The notes: a model not told the origin generated them from the sequence alone. 64,000 bases of DNA from Athripsodes cinereus (GCA_947579605.1 OX388311.1:30754951-30818950); one strand, 5' to 3'; shown: positions 10,262 to 21,899, counted from the stretch's first letter. Numbers and translations are program-made.

Positions 10262-10640
10262 TAGAAGAATGATATTAGAAGAATGAGCGGATGCAAGAAG
10301 ACTGTTGTGGACAGAATGCGCGTGAATAAACTACGGTGGTTTGGGCATGTTGAACGAATGAACGAGGTAAGAATGACAAAGAGGATATACTTATCTGAAA
10401 GAAAGGGTGTGAGGAAACGCGGGCGTCCTAGAACCACGTGGCTTGATCACGTGGATCAAATTCTCAAGGACGGCCGCGTGTTGAGTAAGAGGAACCGACG
10501 TGCGTGTATGAGGAACTGTATGAATGTGGAGGAAGCGAAGGAAGTGTGTAAAGATAGATCTGTTTGGCGTTCCGTTCTCTCTGCCTACCCCACTTGGGAC
10601 ACGGCGTGAGGGTATAGTATAGTATAATATAGTATAGTAT
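10262..10640 (+). mobile_element. LINE-1F 3' end, best-preserved C-terminus
   Basis: An open frame from 10283 to 10609 encodes MRVNKLRWFGHVERMNEVRM, then KRGRPRTTWLDHVDQILKDG and NRRACMRNCMNVEEAKEVCK, ending SAYPTWDTA and a stop. This is the typical tail of an endonuclease/RT-type LINE protein. The 3' end is GCCTACCCCACTTGGGACAC, GGCGTGAGGGTATAG, then TATAG repeats. Only about 108 codons remain, so it is a 5'-truncated copy. Confidence 0.75.
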
Positions 10641-10680
10641 ATTTTTTTATTTTTGTAAAAGGCATTAGCCGTTTATTTGG

Positions 10681-11281
10681 TAGGTAAATAAATAAATAAA
10701 TTATTGTTGTACACATTTACATTAAAGAACAAAATAAATAAATAAATAAATTATTGTTGTACACATTTACATTAAAGAACAAAATAAATAAATAAATAAA
10801 TTATTGTTGTACACATTTACATTAAAGAACAAAATAAATAAATAAATAAATTATTGTTGTACACATTTACATTAAAGAACAAAATAAATAAATAAATAAA
10901 TTATTGTTGTACACATTTACATTAAAGAACAAAATAAATAAATAAATAAATTATTGTTGTACACATTTACATTAAAGAACAAAATAAATAAATAAATAAA
11001 TTATTGTTGTACACATTTAAATTAAAGAACAAAATAAATAAATAAATTATTGTTGTACACATTTACATTAAAGAACAAAATAAATAAATAAATTATTGTT
11101 GTACACATTTACATTAAAGAACAAAATAAATAAATAAATTATTGTTGTACACATTTACATTAAAGAACAAAATAAATAAATAAATAAATTATTGTTGTAC
11201 ACATTTAAATTAAAGAACAAAATAAATAAATAAATTATTGTTGTACACATTTACATTAAAGAACAAAATAAATAAATAAAT
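10681..11281. repeat. 46/50-bp minisatellite, about 12 units
   Basis: The unit is TTATTGTTGTACACATTTAC, ATTAAAGAACAA, then (AAAT)n. Units start at 10701, 10751, 10801, 10851, 10901, 10951, 11001, 11047, 11093, 11139, 11189 and 11235. The two sizes differ by one 4-bp AAAT step. Units at 11001 and 11189 share an AC-to-AA variant. Confidence 0.9.
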
Positions 11282-11377
11282 ACCCGCGTAACTAGCTATG
11301 AAAAGCGACAAAACAGAACAATAATGTACTTATAAGTTTACATTATAAGTAATAATATATTAGTATGTAGATATGTA

Positions 11378-11804
11378 TCGTCGGTGGATCCATGAAACCT
11401 CCCATGTGACAATTTTTACCAAAATGATAATATATTGATACCCAATTTTTCATTTTGTCGAGCCGCGTCAACCAATAAAATAATAACCTATAGGTACGTT
11501 AAGTTATATGTGGAAAAACTTATTGATAGAAATTTAATTTTATCTTTTACGTGCTGCTTTTCTTGGATAATTAGTGAAAGCTCACATGCAATTAAAAAAA
11601 TGATTTTATAATAATAGTAATATAATAATAATATAATAATACTAGGTTGAAATAGGTAAAGAAAAATGTTTGGTTGTATTGATTGTTGTAATAGTTAAGT
11701 TTGATATTGTGGGAAATAAATAAATGTAAATGTAAAATAGTTTATTGATCTTCTGTAAAATCGTGATAAAATGCACATAGGAGGTCTCATTGATCCACCG
11801 ACGA
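11378..11804. mobile_element. TA-flanked DNA element with roughly 30-bp inverted ends
   Basis: The left end TCGTCGGTGGATCCATGA matches the complement of the right end (TCATTGATCCACCGACGA). The similarity runs to about 30 bp with few mismatches. TA flanks it on both sides (11376-11377 and 11805-11806), as for Tc1/mariner-like elements. 427 bp; no transposase seen. Confidence 0.65.
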
Positions 11805-12109
11805 TACGTTCGTTAGTAATATTAATATGGATATACATTTTGTATAACAATAGCTGATGTATATAATATAATATGCATGTATATTGTCAAAAGCGGTAGA
11901 GCCTTAGGGGATGCTTTATGTTTCTGAAACAAATATGTTATGTATTTATACTATTTTCCTCTGTAGCTTCATATTTTGTGTGAGGCAACATACTAGATTA
12001 AAACCAGCACTGCAAAATAATCATCATTAAATTGTCAAAAAATAAGACTATCAGCTGTCGCAGGATTGGTATGTTCGTATTTGTGATTATAGTATAATTT
12101 TAATTGTGA

Positions 12110-12720
12110 ATTTTTTTTTTAACGCGGCGGCAGAATTGCCATCCACACTTCTCAGCATTATACAACCAGATAAGTCTCCATATGATCAGTCATGATCACA
12201 CAAAAACTTAACAGTCTAATGCCGGGAAAAATTCACCTATCCAGATATACAGGATATCAAAGGATTAGGCTCAAAACGCGGGTTCAAAATACCAGCGTTG
12301 TGCCTGAAATATCTGTGTTCAAAAACTTTTTTACAATATTACAAGTGTTTATTATAATAGATTTTTGAATTTTAATATACAAATTAACCGGTAAATCTAA
12401 TTTTTGTAAATTATTTATTAAAGATTTCGGAGTTACCCCTGTAGCTGACATGACTAAAGGTATTATATAAACGGATCTAGAATGCCAAATATTTTTTTAT
12501 TTCTCCTGCTAGTTCTGTATATTTACGTATTTTTTCTGCGACGGTTGTTTGTATATTATGTGTATTTGGAACGGCGATGTCTATTAGGTACGTTATTTTA
12601 TTACGTGTATCATGTAATACTAAATCGGGTCTATTATGATGTATTTGTCTACTATTATTTCTTCAATACTATTTATTTGTATCAGTTATTTTAGAAGGAT
12701 TAACTATGTAACAGTTACGA
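12110..12720 (-). mobile_element. Non-LTR retrotransposon C-terminal region (LINE-5F)
   Basis: The minus strand encodes VYIIPLVMSATGVTPKSLIN, then NLQKLDLPVNLYIKIQKSII and NTCNIVKKFLNTDISGTT. This is a C-terminal block found in a class of insect non-LTR proteins. An inverted, diverged second copy is at 23400-23960. Stops and frameshifts are present. Confidence 0.6.
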
Positions 12721-12884
12721 GACATTTTGAATGTTTTTTAAATATTCTACAATGCACATCCGTTACTTGATTTTTTAAAATCGCGATCGATTTCGGTAAA
12801 CCTTTACCATTGACGAGCGAGTAGTATTACTAGTGTTTTGTTCTTAATTTTTAAATTACATTATTTTAATCTTATTACAGCTTA

Positions 12885-13060
12885 TAGTAGAGGGAAAGAT
12901 AGAGGGCAGACGGGCTTTGGAGCGTAAAAGAGCATCATGGCACTGAAGAATCTGCGGCAGGTGGTTTGGAATACCGGATGCAGCAACCCTCATCAGACTG
13001 GCCCAGGATCGTCAGGAATTTCAAGAAGAAGAATATATTATGACAACCTAATGGGCTTAA
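12885..13060 (+). mobile_element. Non-LTR C-terminal fragment
   Basis: Encodes LIVEGKIEGRRALERKRASW, then a stop, and WFGIPDAATLIRLAQDRQEF. The I-(E/D)-G-K-x-x-G-R-R and final ...DR..F pattern is typical of LINE protein ends. Confidence 0.55.
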
Positions 13061-13069
13061 AATATTATA

Positions 13070-13900
13070 AACAATATTAAAATTATAAATATTGCATTAA
13101 TTTATTTTTGTCTCTTAAATATTGTTCCTACTCATATGTTTTATCTGAAATGTATCATTGGCTTTAAATAAATACATAAATATATAAACAGTCATTTGGC
13201 GACTCTCAGGCTCGCGCCCTTTGAACGCCTAACTGCACGTATCTGGACACCTCACCTTGGCCTTGATATTCATCAATTTGTGTATATCTTTTATTATTAT
13301 GTTATTTTTTTTTTGTTTTATGTTATTCTGTTTTACTTTGTTTCTTATTATTTTTTTTTTCTTGTACATATAATATGTATTATCCTCAATAAACATTGTA
13401 GAATATTTTCCGGTTAAAAGGCTAAATATCACTACTGAAATTAGGACTGTGTATAGGAGGCTGTAACTCACCCCAAATTTCTATTTTCTTTCTTGTATTG
13501 CACTTAAACACCTTATATAATTGTTTGTTTTTATATCACTATTTGATTATTATTATCATTGAATTACTTTGATTCAATACAATCACTTAATCATTGAATT
13601 ACTTTAATTAAACACAATCACTTAATTACACTATTGAAACTGTTTGATATATGACTGATATGCGTGTGCACATCACCAAAGTTTTCAGCAGAAGAGAGTT
13701 TTTTGTAGGTAACAATTATGTGAGCACACTGGGGTATAAAGAAGGGAGTGGGGGAAGGATATGCAAAGAAGATTGCACACACAACAAACACCAGTGATAC
13801 ATACACAAAAAAATATTAGATATTGATAATATATCTAACAAACATTATTACCGCTTAACAGGGATGTTGAAGAGAGAAGTAATATAAAAGGTTCCCAAGA
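13070..13900. other. No gene recognised
   Basis: AT-rich, with T-runs that produce hydrophobic-looking open frames and one short tandem duplication (13556-13640). No coding signal. Confidence 0.5.
13556..13640. repeat. Tandem duplication of about 42 bp
   Basis: ATTGAATTACTTTGATTCAA...CAATCACTTAATC is repeated immediately with a few substitutions. Confidence 0.7.
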
Positions 13901-13904
13901 CAGC

Positions 13905-14025
13905 GGTTTTGGCCGGCCGACCCTTCAGGCTTGCCCAATGGCCCGCCTGTGAGGACAATTTTGGTTTAAATATACGGATAAGTAGGAGTTAACGACTCCT
14001 GAGGTATCCGGGTGGTTCTCTCTTC
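13905..14025 (-). repeat. Family D repeat
   Basis: The complement reads GAGAACCACCCGGATACCTC, TATCCGTATATTTAAAC, GCCTGAAGGGTCGGCC, in the same order as the copy at 27410-27540. Confidence 0.5.
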
Positions 14026-14029
14026 AAGA

Positions 14030-14078
14030 TAAGGTTAAAATCGTATTTAGATCGGTTCAAGAGTAAACCCTGCAGTAT
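14030..14078. mobile_element. M2-family MITE, right-arm fragment
   Basis: AAAATCGTATTTAGATCGGT and TCAAGAGTAAACCCTGC match the right arm of the element at 22281-22497. Confidence 0.55.
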
Positions 14079-14537
14079 TGAGGAAAGCGACTCAGACGAA
14101 GAAGCATACAGATGGACTAACATATTTATGTGAGGATTATTATTGTTCACTGTTGTTTCTCTTCTGCTTGTTTTCAAAAAGGTAAACACATTCACAACCT
14201 ACCTTTTTAAATATTTGATATTGTGAAATAAACAGCAATTATGAATTGAATGGTGCCCACGAGCTTCAAGATACTTTGTGTCAAAAAGCTATCACGTATG
14301 CGCAGTTTTCCTGTGACAGCGTCAATCTTGTTATTTAATAGTCACACCTCGTACATAACCTATGTGAGCAGTAGGATAATCTATAGATAAGTAAATTTTA
14401 CACATGAAACTATCATTTCTTCACCGTACTTCCGTTTCTTTGGAATCGCATTGGCCGAAAGCTGTAATGGTCCCAGTAGAATATGGTGTCATTTTAATAG
14501 TAGTAACTAATAATATAAGGCTTAGAAAGACAACCTT

Positions 14538-14618
14538 ATTTAGTAGTGCCCCGAATGGGATTTGAACCGCAACCCATCCTTATCGCGAGGTATGCTTTAT
14601 CTAATTAGACTTCCACAA
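14538..14618 (-). repeat. tRNA-like SINE head
   Basis: On the minus strand TCTAATTAGATAAAGCATAC, then GGTTGCGGTTCAAATCCCAT and CGGGGCA, gives A-box and B-box-like elements with a matching 3' acceptor-like end. The stems do not pair well enough for a functional tRNA, so a SINE remnant is preferred. Confidence 0.45.
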
Positions 14619-15154
14619 AACATTCTTTTGTAAAACAGAATGACAGCTTCATTTGTAGATATTGTTCCAGCATACCTAAGTATTAGTATTTCATGATGGA
14701 TAATATTAATTGTAGATTGAAAGTATTGCAACCATTCTAATTTTTGTGGTTCATATCACTGCTTCATTAATTTTTTGTATCTAAACCAGTAGATGTCTCT
14801 TGAGTGATGCCAAACTGCCTCTTTTATCAAGAATCGCATTATGAAATTTTTGCGAGTTATAAGTTATGCACGTACGCAAAAGAAGGAAGATTCTTGGGTC
14901 AGGTCGGCAGCCTACCTCGCAGCCTGGAAAACCTAGTCTTGGAACACGATGGATCCCCAAAACTAACCAATGCAAGGAAATGGATAACACGATTTCGATA
15001 ACAGAATAAAACATGATTGGAGTGCTAATCATGTTTTATTATGCACATCGTCCTAGTTTTTAAAATTTTATATTATTTTGTTAACACTGTTATGTAATGA
15101 TGATGTGCAAAAAGAATAAATAAATAAATAAAACATATCATGGAACAATACCGA

Positions 15155-15520
15155 TCATGACATACGACATAGAAACAAGAGCTGACACCACCAGAACAAA
15201 AAGCCTTCTGAAAACCACTGAGATGAAGACTCTACGACCCATCGCAAGCGAAACACTTCATGACTGAGTAAAAAACTCGGAAATAAGGAGAATATGAGAT
15301 GTCGAAGATGTTGTGCGATGGGGAAGAGCAAGAAGACGCTTTTGGAGAGATCATGTGGGAAGAGCGAGTTCGGATCGAGTGGTGAGGATAGCACCAGACG
15401 AATACATAACAGGTAACAGACCACTATGAAGAACACTCAAACGATGGAGGGACAGCTGGACATTCACCTCTCAGGAACGAGCTACGAGAACAACGAGACA
15501 ATAAGTCCTAACTAAAGCAA
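15155..15520 (+). mobile_element. LINE-3F non-LTR C-terminal fragment
   Basis: Encodes YDIETRADTTRTKSLLKTTE, then MKTLRPIASETLHD, a stop, and EDVVRWGRARRRFWRDHVGR, PLRTLKRWRDSW. This is the arrangement seen after the RT domain in several insect LINEs. Stops show it is dead. Confidence 0.7.
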
Positions 15521-16149
15521 TAGAAGTAGAAGAAGATATTTTCGTTTTGAATAAGTGAATATGGCTGTTTAGGTGTAATACCTATAATTTGTATACCTAT
15601 ATCATCTACCTATATATGCAAACATTTTATATTACCTATATATGATACTACGCGCCACACAGATTCCGCCAGAGAAAATTATAGATGATTCTTGAAAAAT
15701 TAAATCACTGTTATTTTATTTATTAATAAAAGCGTTTGAATCGAAATATTATACTTACGCGAATTTTGTTATTACAATAAACCATTGTATGAGGTTACAC
15801 ATATTATGTAAATTAATTAAATAATTTATGAGATAATGTCGAAGTCTTCGGATTTTCTTCTGGTTGCTTAGCTGGACAAAACACACTTCGTTAAAAGGAT
15901 GGGGTGCGGGTTCAAGTCACCTTATTTTTATTTGGTATTTATCCCGCTAGGGGTAATTACCAAATAAGGTGACGTTGTCTTTTCTAAGTTATGTTTTTTG
16001 GGTTAAATTTATGTACGAAATATGTGCGTACGCTTTAATTTTTTCATAATAATTTACTTTTAGAAATATTTATTGATAATTTTTAACCTATATAAAGTAT
16101 CCTTTGAAATCTTCTGTAAAGAAAAGGAATCCCACTCTTTTTTGTAAAT

Positions 16150-16445
16150 GTAGTGTATGGACTTTGTACACTGAACATGTAAATTGAACCTTGGACTTGA
16201 TTACAAGTAAACAGTGGTGATAATGAGTGAGTAGCAATACGCTATTGTGTATATAGGTTAGCTTCCTATAGGGAACGCGCTCAATACAGATATGACCTTG
16301 ACTTGCACTGTTAGGCTACGTGATTGACAAATTGTGTTCGACATTATAAATAGGATTTATTATTGAATATATATTTGTGTTAATATAAAATCAGTGTTCG
16401 TAATTTCAAAAGAACCTACAATATTGTAAACTACACAGTATACAA
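16150..16445. repeat. LTR-like dispersed repeat, copy 1
   Basis: Begins TGTAGTGTATGGACTTTGTA and ends near AAACTACACA, so the ends form a short TGTAGT/ACTACA inverted repeat, as in solo LTRs. Contains TATAGGTTAGCTTCCTATAG and a TATAAATAGG promoter-like box. A second copy is at 36742-37135. The target duplication is not resolved. Confidence 0.45.
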
Positions 16446-16469
16446 TAGTAAATTTTTTGTTGTCTTACT

Positions 16470-16672
16470 GTAAACGGCAGGTCTCATTTTCGTAAAAACG
16501 TGTCAGTTCGTAAAACCTCACATAAGACAACCAATTTTTACAATTCAGCGATGAGATATGCCACCTAAATTGAATTTTACTGGCACGGAGTGAACAATCT
16601 GCATGTTTATTACAAACAGTTATTTTGCTGTTTTTTCCACTTGTAGGATATGGCCTTGATAGTATAGTATTA
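16470..16672 (+). repeat. SINE-B, variant with CGTAAAACCTCAC
   Basis: CTGTAAACGGCAGGTC, GTTCGTAAAACCTCACATAA, AATTCAGCGATGAGATATGC and CCACTTGTAGGATATGGCCT are in family order. The insert CGTAAAACCTCAC defines a subfamily also seen at 21900 and 58565. Confidence 0.65.
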
Positions 16673-16740
16673 ATAATTTATGTGTGACTGCGGTGCAGCA
16701 TAGACCATGCCACACTTGTTGGAGTGTTAGTTGTGCCCGG

Positions 16741-16964
16741 CAGGGTTACTCTTAACACAATCTTAATACGGTCTTAATCTTGGCTTGATCTTAATCATAT
16801 GACACGCGAAGTGACTAGAGTCAAAAATCGCGTGCATGCGAATCTTACGGCAGAGGCAGCGCGGTATTTTTGACGATAGTCCCTTCGCGCGTCGTATGAT
16901 TAAAATCAAGACAAAATTACCCTAAGATCGTATTTAGATTATGTATATGAAGAGTAACCCTGCT
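16741..16964. mobile_element. M2-family MITE
   Basis: CAGGGTTACTCTTAACACAA ... AGAGTAACCCTG, with arms containing CTTGATCTTAATCATA and GTCGTATGATTAAAATCAAG around a GCGTGCATGCG core. Same design as 22281-22497 but more diverged. Confidence 0.65.
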
Positions 16965-16969
16965 GTCTC

Positions 16970-17530
16970 ATGCAAGTTGGAGGATATATTTGACGCATCT
17001 CCACGTGCTGTGTGTTTCGCACAGTACTGGAGATCAGTTCGATTGGTTTTCTTGATTTCGATACAAAAAAAAAAATGATAATTTCATATTAACTTCTAGG
17101 TAACTTTCTCATGAGATGAAATCTCTATCAGACATTATGGGGGTTTCCCACCACTTTCCCCTGTATGTTTCGTCTATCAGGATGTCTTGTCACTTTTGAC
17201 GATTCATCGCGGATGGTCACTAAACAGTGGCAAAATATATATAGAATAACGTTTAATTTTTATACAGCTAGACAAATAATAGTAATAAAAGTACTCGTAT
17301 ACCTCACTTTAGTCTGCTCCGATCATCTGTATTCCGCTCTATTCTATGCTCTTCAGTTGGTACTCCCACCTCCTCAAGGTGCCCTACTGCCTGCCTGCCT
17401 GCGAGGGAGCGGTAGGAGTCTATATTACACAGGGAACGTCCTTCTCCCAGGACAGGGGTAACAAATTCATCACATAATTACCAGAATAAATCTATAAATT
17501 AAATCTATCTTTTTATATGATGTATGTACT
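16970..17530. other. No gene recognised
   Basis: 17165-17220 shares ACGATTCATCGCGGATGGTC with 105-125 near the window start, so some is MITE debris. The Cys/Leu-rich frame at 17165-17461 has no family resemblance. Confidence 0.45.
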
Positions 17531-17535
17531 ATTAC

Positions 17536-17725
17536 TTTACCATCACGGCATAACCTACAAGTGGAGTAGCCACTCATCAAATCAGCTGCATGTAATAGAC
17601 AATCAAGCTGTCCTCTCCGTGCCAAAAGTAAAACATTAGGATATTAAGGATGTATGGCAAACTTCATCGCTGAACTTAACATGTAAAATGTCTTTTTTAT
17701 GTCTATTTTTCGAAAAAGTGAAAGA
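17536..17725 (-). repeat. SINE-B copy
   Basis: CATCACGGCATAACCTACAA, GTGGAGTAGCCA, CAAGCTGTCCTCTCCGTGCC and GGATGTATGGCAAACTTCAT are in minus-strand family order. Confidence 0.65.
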
Positions 17726-17869
17726 CGAAAAGATACTACAATTGGCGTTCTAAAAATTAATACTAGGTATATTATATAATTATTATATGTAAAGCTGTTG
17801 TATCTTTGTAAATAAATGAAATATAAATAAATATTCTAGAAGTGCCATCTTTCATGGTACGAGTATATC

Positions 17870-18045
17870 CCAAAAGTGCTATAAAAAATAAGATATTCAG
17901 GATGGTTCCCATACGTCATCAAAAAAGAAAGGTGCTAAAAAATGAAAATGTTTAGAATATGTCTTAATACTTTTTCGAACACCTGCTTTTTACAGTAGGA
18001 CGTCCGAAAACTTACAGAAAAGAGAGGAAGATGAAATACCTATAT
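17870..18045 (-). repeat. SINE-B, 5' half
   Basis: AAGATATTCAGGATGGTTCC, then TTTTTCGAACACCTGCTTTT, ACAGTAGGACGTCCGAAAAC and AGAAAAGAGAGG are the head and middle in minus orientation. Confidence 0.6.
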
Positions 18046-18353
18046 TTTATGTCTTAGCCCCCTATATGTATTATAACCCTCCTTTACACGAGACTTGTCT
18101 CTATAAGGAGGTTGTTTAGATTTAAATTTTATCAAATAATAAATTTATTGAGATAATGTAAATTAATTGTGACGCACGGTTTTTGAATGACGACTGAGTG
18201 AAATGTTTTATTTTTTTTCTACCTTGTACATTATATATATATATATATATAGTTGTTGTCTGCTGTGTGTTTTCAAGGAATAAATAAATAAATAGTATAT
18301 GTATTGTCATGTTTGTATAATTGTTGTTAAATAAAATAAATAAAAAAAAAAAT

Positions 18354-18705
18354 AGTGATGTAACGAATATTGGTATTCGCATTCGCCAATATTCGCAAAA
18401 AAATATGCGAATGTTTTGCGAAAATTATTTTGGTAATAAAGTATCAGATATTTAAAATACCGAATACTTACCTGGAAAAAGGTACTGCAAGAAAATATTC
18501 TTTAAGAAAACCGAAGAGTTTTGAAATATTTAAAATTTCTATAGCATTTCGAAAATTCGGCGACGGGGGGGGGGGTAGAAATTTTAATGTTTGAGCAATT
18601 GTAGAAATTTAAAAGCAAGTAAATTTTCGCTATTCGCATTCGCGAATGTCGGCAACAAATATTCGCATTCGCAAATATCCAAAATCACACATTCGTTACA
18701 TCACT
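18354..18705. mobile_element. hAT-like MITE with AGTGATGTAACGAAT ends
   Basis: The left AGTGATGTAACGAATATTGG and right ATTCGTTACATCACT are inverted ends. The interior is rich in ATTCGCATTCGCGAATATT repeats, typical of hAT-type short elements in arthropods. No clean 8-bp duplication is visible because the left flank is a poly-A run. Confidence 0.6.
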
Positions 18706-18945
18706 TATATGTATGTATTTATATTTTATTTTTTTTCATTTGTGTTTCTGTGTTGTTTTATGTATGTTTAGCATATTTTTTTCATTTTTTATCAAATAAA
18801 GTTCCTACCTCTAATTTATGTTAATTAGTTGGTAAGAAAGGGATCTTGATTGGTTAGCTCATTGTTGTAATTAATTGTTATATTTATTGTTATATATAAC
18901 TGTATGATCCATATAGAATAAATAGCATTAGTAATCGCGATTTAA

Positions 18946-19003
18946 ATAATAAAAGTAACGGAAGTGCATCGTGGAATAAAAGTAACGGAAGTGCATCGTG
19001 GAA
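18946..19003. repeat. 29-bp tandem duplication
   Basis: AATAAAAGTAACGGAAGTGC plus ATCGTGG occurs twice back to back without visible change. Confidence 0.8.
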
Positions 19004-19047
19004 TACTCCAAATATTCAAAATGTCTTGAAACTGTTACATAATCAAT

Positions 19048-19198
19048 CTTAAATTCAGCGATGAGGTTTGCCACCCATCCTGAATGTCTTGATTTTATAT
19101 TGGCACGAAGAGGACAGTTTGCATGTTTCTTACATGCAGCTGATCTGCTGGCTACCCCACTTGTGGGATATGCAGTGATGGTATAGTATAGTAGTAGG
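19048..19198 (+). repeat. SINE-B, 5'-truncated
   Basis: Starts at AAATTCAGCGATGAGGTTTG and runs to the tail GGCTACCCCACTTGTGGGAT, ATGCAGTGATGGTATAG. Confidence 0.7.
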
Positions 19199-19767
19199 TA
19201 CAGTATAAATAAAATAAAAAGATATATATCTTAAAAAAACGTAGCCGTAAACGTAATTGCTACGTAAGAATTAGTGTAATAATAATATAATATGTAAAGT
19301 TCCTTGTATTATTTTCCCGTATTTTTTTTGTAGGTACAGTACCGTTGGTTTTAGACCCCATTCCAGGAGCGAAAGCGGGGTCTCCTTTAGATCAATATCC
19401 CACCCTTATACTCCACCCTCCCGCCCTGTGTCACACCAACGTAAGGTTTTTGCAGCTCCATAGAATTAATGCCCTCTCTGTCTCTCTCTTTTTCACTTCT
19501 ATCTCTCTTTCTTTCCCTTTACTACTACTACTACTACTAGTACTAACCCAACATTATTTTTTTCCTCGACACACTTCAAAAAATGTGATTAATTCGGCTA
19601 TCCTTTTTATGTATACCTACATAGCTTTTTTTGCGAGGGAAAAAATATGAACAAACAAATTAATTTATTATTTAATGCTTCGTTAATTCCATTTATTTTT
19701 CTCAAATGATATTATTATTTTTTTATTTTTTTCATCTACATCTATAATCCGTTTTTTTTTTTTAAGA

Positions 19768-19940
19768 TATATCTGGGTTTTGTTTGTTATAAACCCAAAT
19801 ACAACCTTATCCACCTTTCACAGTAAGCTACTAAAAGCTTGTGTCGTGAAAGGGAGTTTGCCGGTACCTGGTATCGAACCACGGACCCCTTGTTCACGAG
19901 GCCGAGACTCTACCTCCAGGCTACCAACGAACTCTAGCCA
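19768..19940 (-). repeat. SINE-C: tRNA-derived SINE
   Basis: On the minus strand, GGTAGCCTGGAGGTAGAGTC (A-box-like) and GGTTCGATACCAGGTACCGG (B-box) form a tRNA-like head. The body is ACTCCCTTTCACGACACAAG and the 3' end a TTGGGTTTATAACAAAC hairpin. The AT-rich tail (TTAAGATATATC complement) follows. Confidence 0.7.
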
Positions 19941-20439
19941 TTTCCCAAATGGGGTAGGCAGAGAGAACGGAACGTAATGGGGTTGCCAGAAGACTAAGGA
20001 ACTGCAAGTGATAAACATGCAGATATATTTATTCATTTATTTATTTATTTATGTAACAGTATGTTAAGAACATAATATGTCATAAAATCTGTCTAACTGA
20101 GCATGATCCCGTACCAAGACAGACTGAGTCAGTTTTTAACTTCACTTTGTCTCAGCGCTTTATAACATTACTTTAAGAATCTTACTTTGGTTATTTCTCT
20201 TACTCTATTTAATTATACAATCCTATGACACAACACACGCACACACAATACATAAATACATACACCCACCTACCCACACATAAACACCCAGTATTTTATT
20301 ATTGTTCTCTACATGTCAATAAAAGAAACATAAGACATTCGGGATGGTTGGCTATCCTCATGGTTGAATTGTAGATGTTAATTGTCTTACAAGCAGGGCT
20401 CTACCTAAGGGGGGCGCAAGCCGAGTACAGAGCGGTAAA

Positions 20440-20655
20440 AGGTTCTCAGTTTTGGGAAAGATGTTGCGCGATGGGAAAAGTATGATGTTGCTTTTGAAGA
20501 GATCATGCGGGGAGAGCAAGTTCAGATCAAGTGTTTAGGATAGCAGGAGAAGAGTGCATAATAGGATGTAGACCCCCAAGAAGACCACCCAAACGATGGA
20601 GGGATAGCTGGGCACCGAAAACGACAGGACACAGTCCTTACTAAAGCAGAAAAAA
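20440..20655 (+). mobile_element. LINE-3F fragment
   Basis: Shares ATGTTGCGCGATGGGAA, GAGATCATGCGGGGAGAGC and CCCAAACGATGGAGGGAT with the copy at 15155-15520. Confidence 0.6.
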
Positions 20656-20754
20656 AGAATAAATATTTATCTCGCAGAAGGTGTGATCAAACGACCGCAC
20701 CGACCAACCGGCAAATCGCAAACGGCGACTTTTTTACGCAACCATGGCCCCGTC

Positions 20755-20998
20755 ACCGTGAAGCACCCAGCAAAGAACACATCTTCGACTCTTTCACGTA
20801 AGTTTTCTAGTGTTCTGCAAAAGGCAGGAGTTCAAAAAAAGACATTTGACATCTTAAATTTAGCGATGACGTATCTCACTAATCCTAAATGTTTTTTTTT
20901 TTTTTTGGAACAGAGAGGACATTTCGCGTGTCTAGTACATGTGGGTGGTCTGCTGGCTAGCCCACTTGTTGGATGTCGTGATGGTATAGTAGTAGTAC
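20755..20998 (+). repeat. SINE-B copy
   Basis: CGTGAAGCACCCAGCAAAGA to GCTAGCCCACTTGTTGGATG and (TAG)n, near full length with a T-run at the middle. Confidence 0.7.
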
Positions 20999-20999
20999 A

Positions 21000-21895
21000 A
21001 AGATGATAAATAAAAATGCTCCTAATAAAAAAGTATTTTTTTGAGTTGTAACTTTTTGTCGCTTGGAGGATTTTCTTCTTTTTTCACATAACATCCTTCC
21101 ACTATCCTTCAGCCTTGGTTGCGATATTTTTTTCTTCCTTTTTTCCCATTCTGCAAGTAGAGTTCTGTATACATGAAAGGGTGAATATAGTGGTAAGTAA
21201 ATTTCTAATTGCACTAACACTAGAAAATAAATTGCAAAGTGTTGTCCCTAGGGTTAAGAGTTTTAGTATGTAGCAATACGTAACTGTAAGAATATTGTAG
21301 TAGTGAGTAGTGCCTTGAAGTGAGTACCTATCTTCTCCAAGGAAAATTAAGGGTTTTGTAATTTTCAGGAGGATTTTGTCGGGGGGAGTCCCTCTGGCAA
21401 ACCCTGAGCCTTCCCTTGAAAAAAAATTGTTTCGTTGAGTCTGAATGATATAGTAGCTCTGCTCTTGAAACATCCAGGGGAAAGTGGTGGGAACAACAAC
21501 AACAATATGACTTGAAACTTCCTATAAAGTTGGCCACAGTCTGTCAACTATGAATGACAATAAACTTCAAAAAATTGGATCGGGACTTGATTCTTGTAAT
21601 TTTTTCATTATTGTTTGCCGTTTAAGTACTATCACATCCTATGTCAAAATTTAAAAATATTATTCTCGCCACTTTCGCAAATTTGTAGCAATAATTTATT
21701 TACCTTACCACTTTTTTTATACCCTGAAGCGGCATGAATAATTCGCTAATTTGACCATTTCCGGTTAAAGTCGTCCGAAATTATTTCAACAATTTCCGGG
21801 ATCGTTGCATATACTTATAAATTTAGAAGAATAGTGAAACATCACACAAAGAAGATGAATATTTTTTATATACAAAAATATAATGTTTATACGTT
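21000..21895. other. No feature recognised
   Basis: Several overlapping minus-strand frames of 60-120 codons occur but none shows a domain or conserved motif. Base composition is like its surroundings. Confidence 0.5.
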
Positions 21896-21899
21896 TTTT

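Noticed and set aside
10681..11281. CRISPR-like array
   Set aside because: The repeats are directly adjacent with no unique spacers, and the genome is eukaryotic; it is a minisatellite.
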